Source of the DNA: an uncultured bacterium
GTDB lineage: Bacteria; Edwardsbacteria; AC1; EtOH8
DNA length: 6,691 nucleotides
Assembly: GCA_937958665.1 (NCBI GenBank)
Contig: CALGNM010000259.1
Location: forward strand, 1 to 6,691
Direction: 5' to 3'
This document shows, in pieces, positions 5,924 to 6,691 of this stretch. The notes beneath the pieces were generated by a model that ran no database searches, had not been told where the DNA came from, and saw nothing but the letters and a program-made list of their open reading frames with translations. Made by a program: the position numbers and the translations under genes. Numbering within the stretch: position 1 is the first letter of the stretch; every line of letters starts with the position of its first letter.

Positions 5924-5932
5924 ATTGTATCA
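5924..5932 (-). promoter_or_regulatory. possible extended -10 promoter element for the lipid kinase
   Basis: The minus strand reads TGATACAAT, which fits the extended -10 pattern TGnTAnnnT with TACAAT as the hexamer. It overlaps the TGA stop of the four-helix-bundle gene. No good -35 hexamer lies 16-18 bases upstream (ATGACA is 21 bases away). Transcription would begin inside the heptad array, about 40 bases before the kinase ATG. This is a weak prediction in AT-rich DNA. Confidence 0.25.
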
Positions 5933-6295
5933 CACGTTTTTCCGGATAGATGTCATATAACCTTGCAATAACTTGCTTACAACATCAAGGCCCGATATCA
6001 ATTCATCACTTCTACCGTAACCCAGATCAGCCGCCAGTATCAGATAATACCTGACTTCTTCCAGCGATCCCTGTGCGATATTCAAAAAACGCAATTTATC
6101 AGGTTTCCCCTTTTTCTTGAACCCCTCGGCAATGTTAGCGGGCACGGAAATAACAGCTCTCCGTATCTGGGGAACCAAGCAATAAATTTCCTTGCTGGGA
6201 AAATTGTCAGCATACCGATAAATATCCAAAACTAGCTGGTGGCCCTTTTGCCAGACCACCAGATCCCTAAACGACTTTGCTGGCTCCCTGACCAT
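5930..6295 (-). CDS. four helix bundle protein (23S rRNA intervening-sequence protein, S23 family)
   Basis: The 121-residue protein matches the typical length and pattern of this family: FRDLVVWQKGHQLVLDIY (9-26), then QIRRAVISVPANIAEGF (43-59), a basic turn, RFLNIAQGSLEEVRYYL (69-85) and a final helix to the basic tail RKNV. Known members fold as a four-helix bundle that assembles into a pentamer with a basic surface, suggesting nucleic-acid binding; their function is still unknown. ATG at 6295 is chosen because the family begins just before the FRDLVVW motif. The frame runs open back to 6367, but those extra 24 codons translate the repeat array and the end of ridA. The start has only a weak GAG five bases upstream. 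Its low G+C compared with all neighbours suggests transfer. Confidence 0.93.
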   Translation of the reverse strand: MVREPAKSFRDLVVWQKGHQLVLDIYRYADNFPSKEIYCLVPQIRRAVISVPANIAEGFKKKGKPDKLRFLNIAQGSLEEVRYYLILAADLGYGRSDELISGLDVVSKLLQGYMTSIRKNV

Positions 6296-6311
6296 ACTCA
6301 CTCTGCGATTA

Positions 6312-6346
6312 AAAATTCGATATTCTTTCTTCAATGTTCCGTATTC
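6312..6346 (-). repeat. 5' heptad array, five GAAnnnn units
   Basis: Read on the minus strand, five consecutive 7-base units all begin with GAA (GAAT, GAAC, GAAG, GAAT, GAAT), starting at 6346, 6339, 6332, 6325 and 6318. A sixth, weaker unit begins TAAT. The array lies 16 bases upstream of the four-helix-bundle ATG and 7 bases after the ridA stop triplet. Because the units at 5888-5922 read ATTC on the same strand, a transcript could pair the two arrays in register, unit against unit, though imperfectly. Confidence 0.7.
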
Positions 6347-6353
6347 GGTAAAA

Positions 6354-6642
6354 TCAAATCTCCCCAATCGCCTCTATCTCCACCCTGGCGTCCTTGGGCA
6401 GGCGGGCCACCTGGAAGGCCGAGCGGGCCGGCGGGGCCTGGTTGAAATATTCGCCGTAGACCTCGTTCATGGCGGCGAAGTCGTTCATGTCGGCCAGGAA
6501 AACCGTGCACTTGATGACCTTCTTCAGGCTGGAGCCGCCGGCCTCCAGCACCGCCTTGAGATTTTCCATCACCTGCCGGGTCTGGGCCTTGATGTCGCCC
6601 TCCACCAGCTGGCCGGTCTTGGGATCCAGCGGGATCTGGCCC
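6354..6642 (-). CDS. ridA: RidA (Rid/YjgF/YER057c/UK114) family deaminase, 5' end missing
   Basis: RidA proteins hydrolyse reactive enamine/imine intermediates such as 2-aminoacrylate released by PLP enzymes, in the cytosol. Ninety-five codons remain, from [16 protein letters not shown] through to a TGA stop; about 30 N-terminal residues are lost at the contig edge. Family signatures are strong: [22 protein letters not shown] (41-62 of the fragment) and [12 protein letters not shown] (71-82). Arg73 corresponds to the substrate-binding Arg105 of the E. coli protein and Glu88 to Glu120, so the deaminase site appears intact. The last genomic codon is GGC at 6641-6639; 6642 is probably genomic, and codons beyond it come from adapter. 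The frame has no internal start before a GTG at 6605, which is simply Val13. The stop lies at the border of the AT-rich island, so the last two or three residues (GEI) might have been altered by the insertion. Confidence 0.93.
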
Positions 6643-6691
6643 AGATCGGAAGAGCGTCGTGTAGGGAAAGAGTGGAGATCTCGGTGGGCGC
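6643..6691 (-). other. Illumina P5/TruSeq adapter, reverse complement (artefact)
   Basis: Beginning with AGATCGGAAGAGCGTCGTGT, these 49 bases are the reverse complement of the same TruSeq universal adapter found at 1-45. There are two differences from the adapter as I know it, both T to G, at 6675 and 6688. It is not genomic and should be removed before any annotation; it truncates ridA. Confidence 0.98.

Larger units (their letters stand above)
5885..6353 (-). mobile_element. AT-rich island with four-helix-bundle gene and inverted heptad arrays (putative mobile insert)
   Basis: Base composition changes sharply at both borders. I counted G+C in 60-base lines: 18 at 5881-5940, 26 at 6001-6060 and 19 at 6301-6360, against 48 at 5521-5580 and 41 at 6361-6420. 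The island fills exactly the space between the ridA stop and the lipid kinase ATG. It contains one gene and, on each side, a 35-base array of 7-base repeats in opposite orientation. It carries no transposase, and no target-site duplication is evident. Genes of this protein family also occur as intervening sequences in 23S rRNA genes, which supports mobility in general; this copy is at a protein-gene locus. Calling it mobile is inference. Confidence 0.5.

Noticed and set aside
4922-5960. Plus-strand open frames opposite the lipid kinase
   Set aside because: The His/Gln/Pro-rich translations are antisense to conserved kinase motifs and have no plausible ribosome site.
5888-6346. CRISPR array or tRNA gene in the AT-rich island
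   Set aside because: Units are 7 bases long and degenerate, without spacers or long direct repeats, and no cloverleaf could be traced.
6296-6367. Longer start of the four-helix-bundle protein at 6367
   Set aside because: The 24 extra residues translate the heptad array and the end of ridA. The family's conserved N-terminus begins just after the ATG at 6295.
6354-6605. Short RidA protein starting at the GTG at 6605
   Set aside because: That GTG is an internal valine: the frame continues upstream with family sequence ([12 protein letters not shown]) to the adapter junction, so the gene is truncated by the contig end, not naturally short.
1-6691. Terminal inverted repeats of a transposon or linear element
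   Set aside because: The repeats are Illumina adapter sequence, recognisable base for base, and not biological.

Overview
This window is one short assembly contig with un-trimmed Illumina P5/TruSeq adapter at both ends: 1-45 forward, and 6643-6691 as the reverse complement with two mismatches. The biological insert is therefore about 46-6642. The adapters make artificial 'terminal inverted repeats', and they cut the gene at the right edge.

The insert is strongly GC-rich except at about 5885-6358. Every convincing gene is on the minus strand, so transcription runs right to left. Signal peptides, a probable outer-membrane beta-barrel, a DUF5683-type envelope protein and a four-helix-bundle (23S rRNA intervening-sequence type) gene suggest a Gram-negative bacterium. 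The FCB superphylum/candidate phyla or a deltaproteobacterium-like lineage would fit. No marker gene fixes the taxonomy.

In transcription order the layout is: a 5'-truncated ridA (Rid/YjgF deaminase); an AT-rich island carrying the four-helix-bundle gene between two inverted arrays of 7-base GAA-type repeats; a YegS/BmrU-type diacylglycerol/lipid kinase; a 598-residue KamA-family radical SAM/PLP aminomutase; a small exported probable beta-barrel; a PP-loop tRNA thiolation enzyme; a DUF5683 envelope protein; a small acidic exported protein; and coaE (dephospho-CoA kinase). From the aminomutase to coaE the genes are almost fused: gaps of 10, 4-28 and 16 bases and overlaps of 4 and 14 bases, with Shine-Dalgarno sites placed over the preceding stop or gene. 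This looks like one co-translated operon that mixes metabolism, tRNA modification and envelope functions.

Three observations deserve most attention. First, the aminomutase has Lys486 and Asn524 where lysine 2,3-aminomutase has its two lysine-binding aspartates. That is the Lys/Asn pair described for glutamate 2,3-aminomutase, and the protein also carries an extra N-terminal region of about 186 residues. Second, the four-helix-bundle gene is bracketed by five heptads on each side, exactly 35 bases each, in inverted orientation. They fill the whole gap between ridA and the lipid kinase and appear to have replaced the kinase's own leader. Third, the PP-loop enzyme has a CxxC plus a third cysteine, as in iron-sulfur-dependent tRNA thiolases, but lacks THUMP and rhodanese domains.
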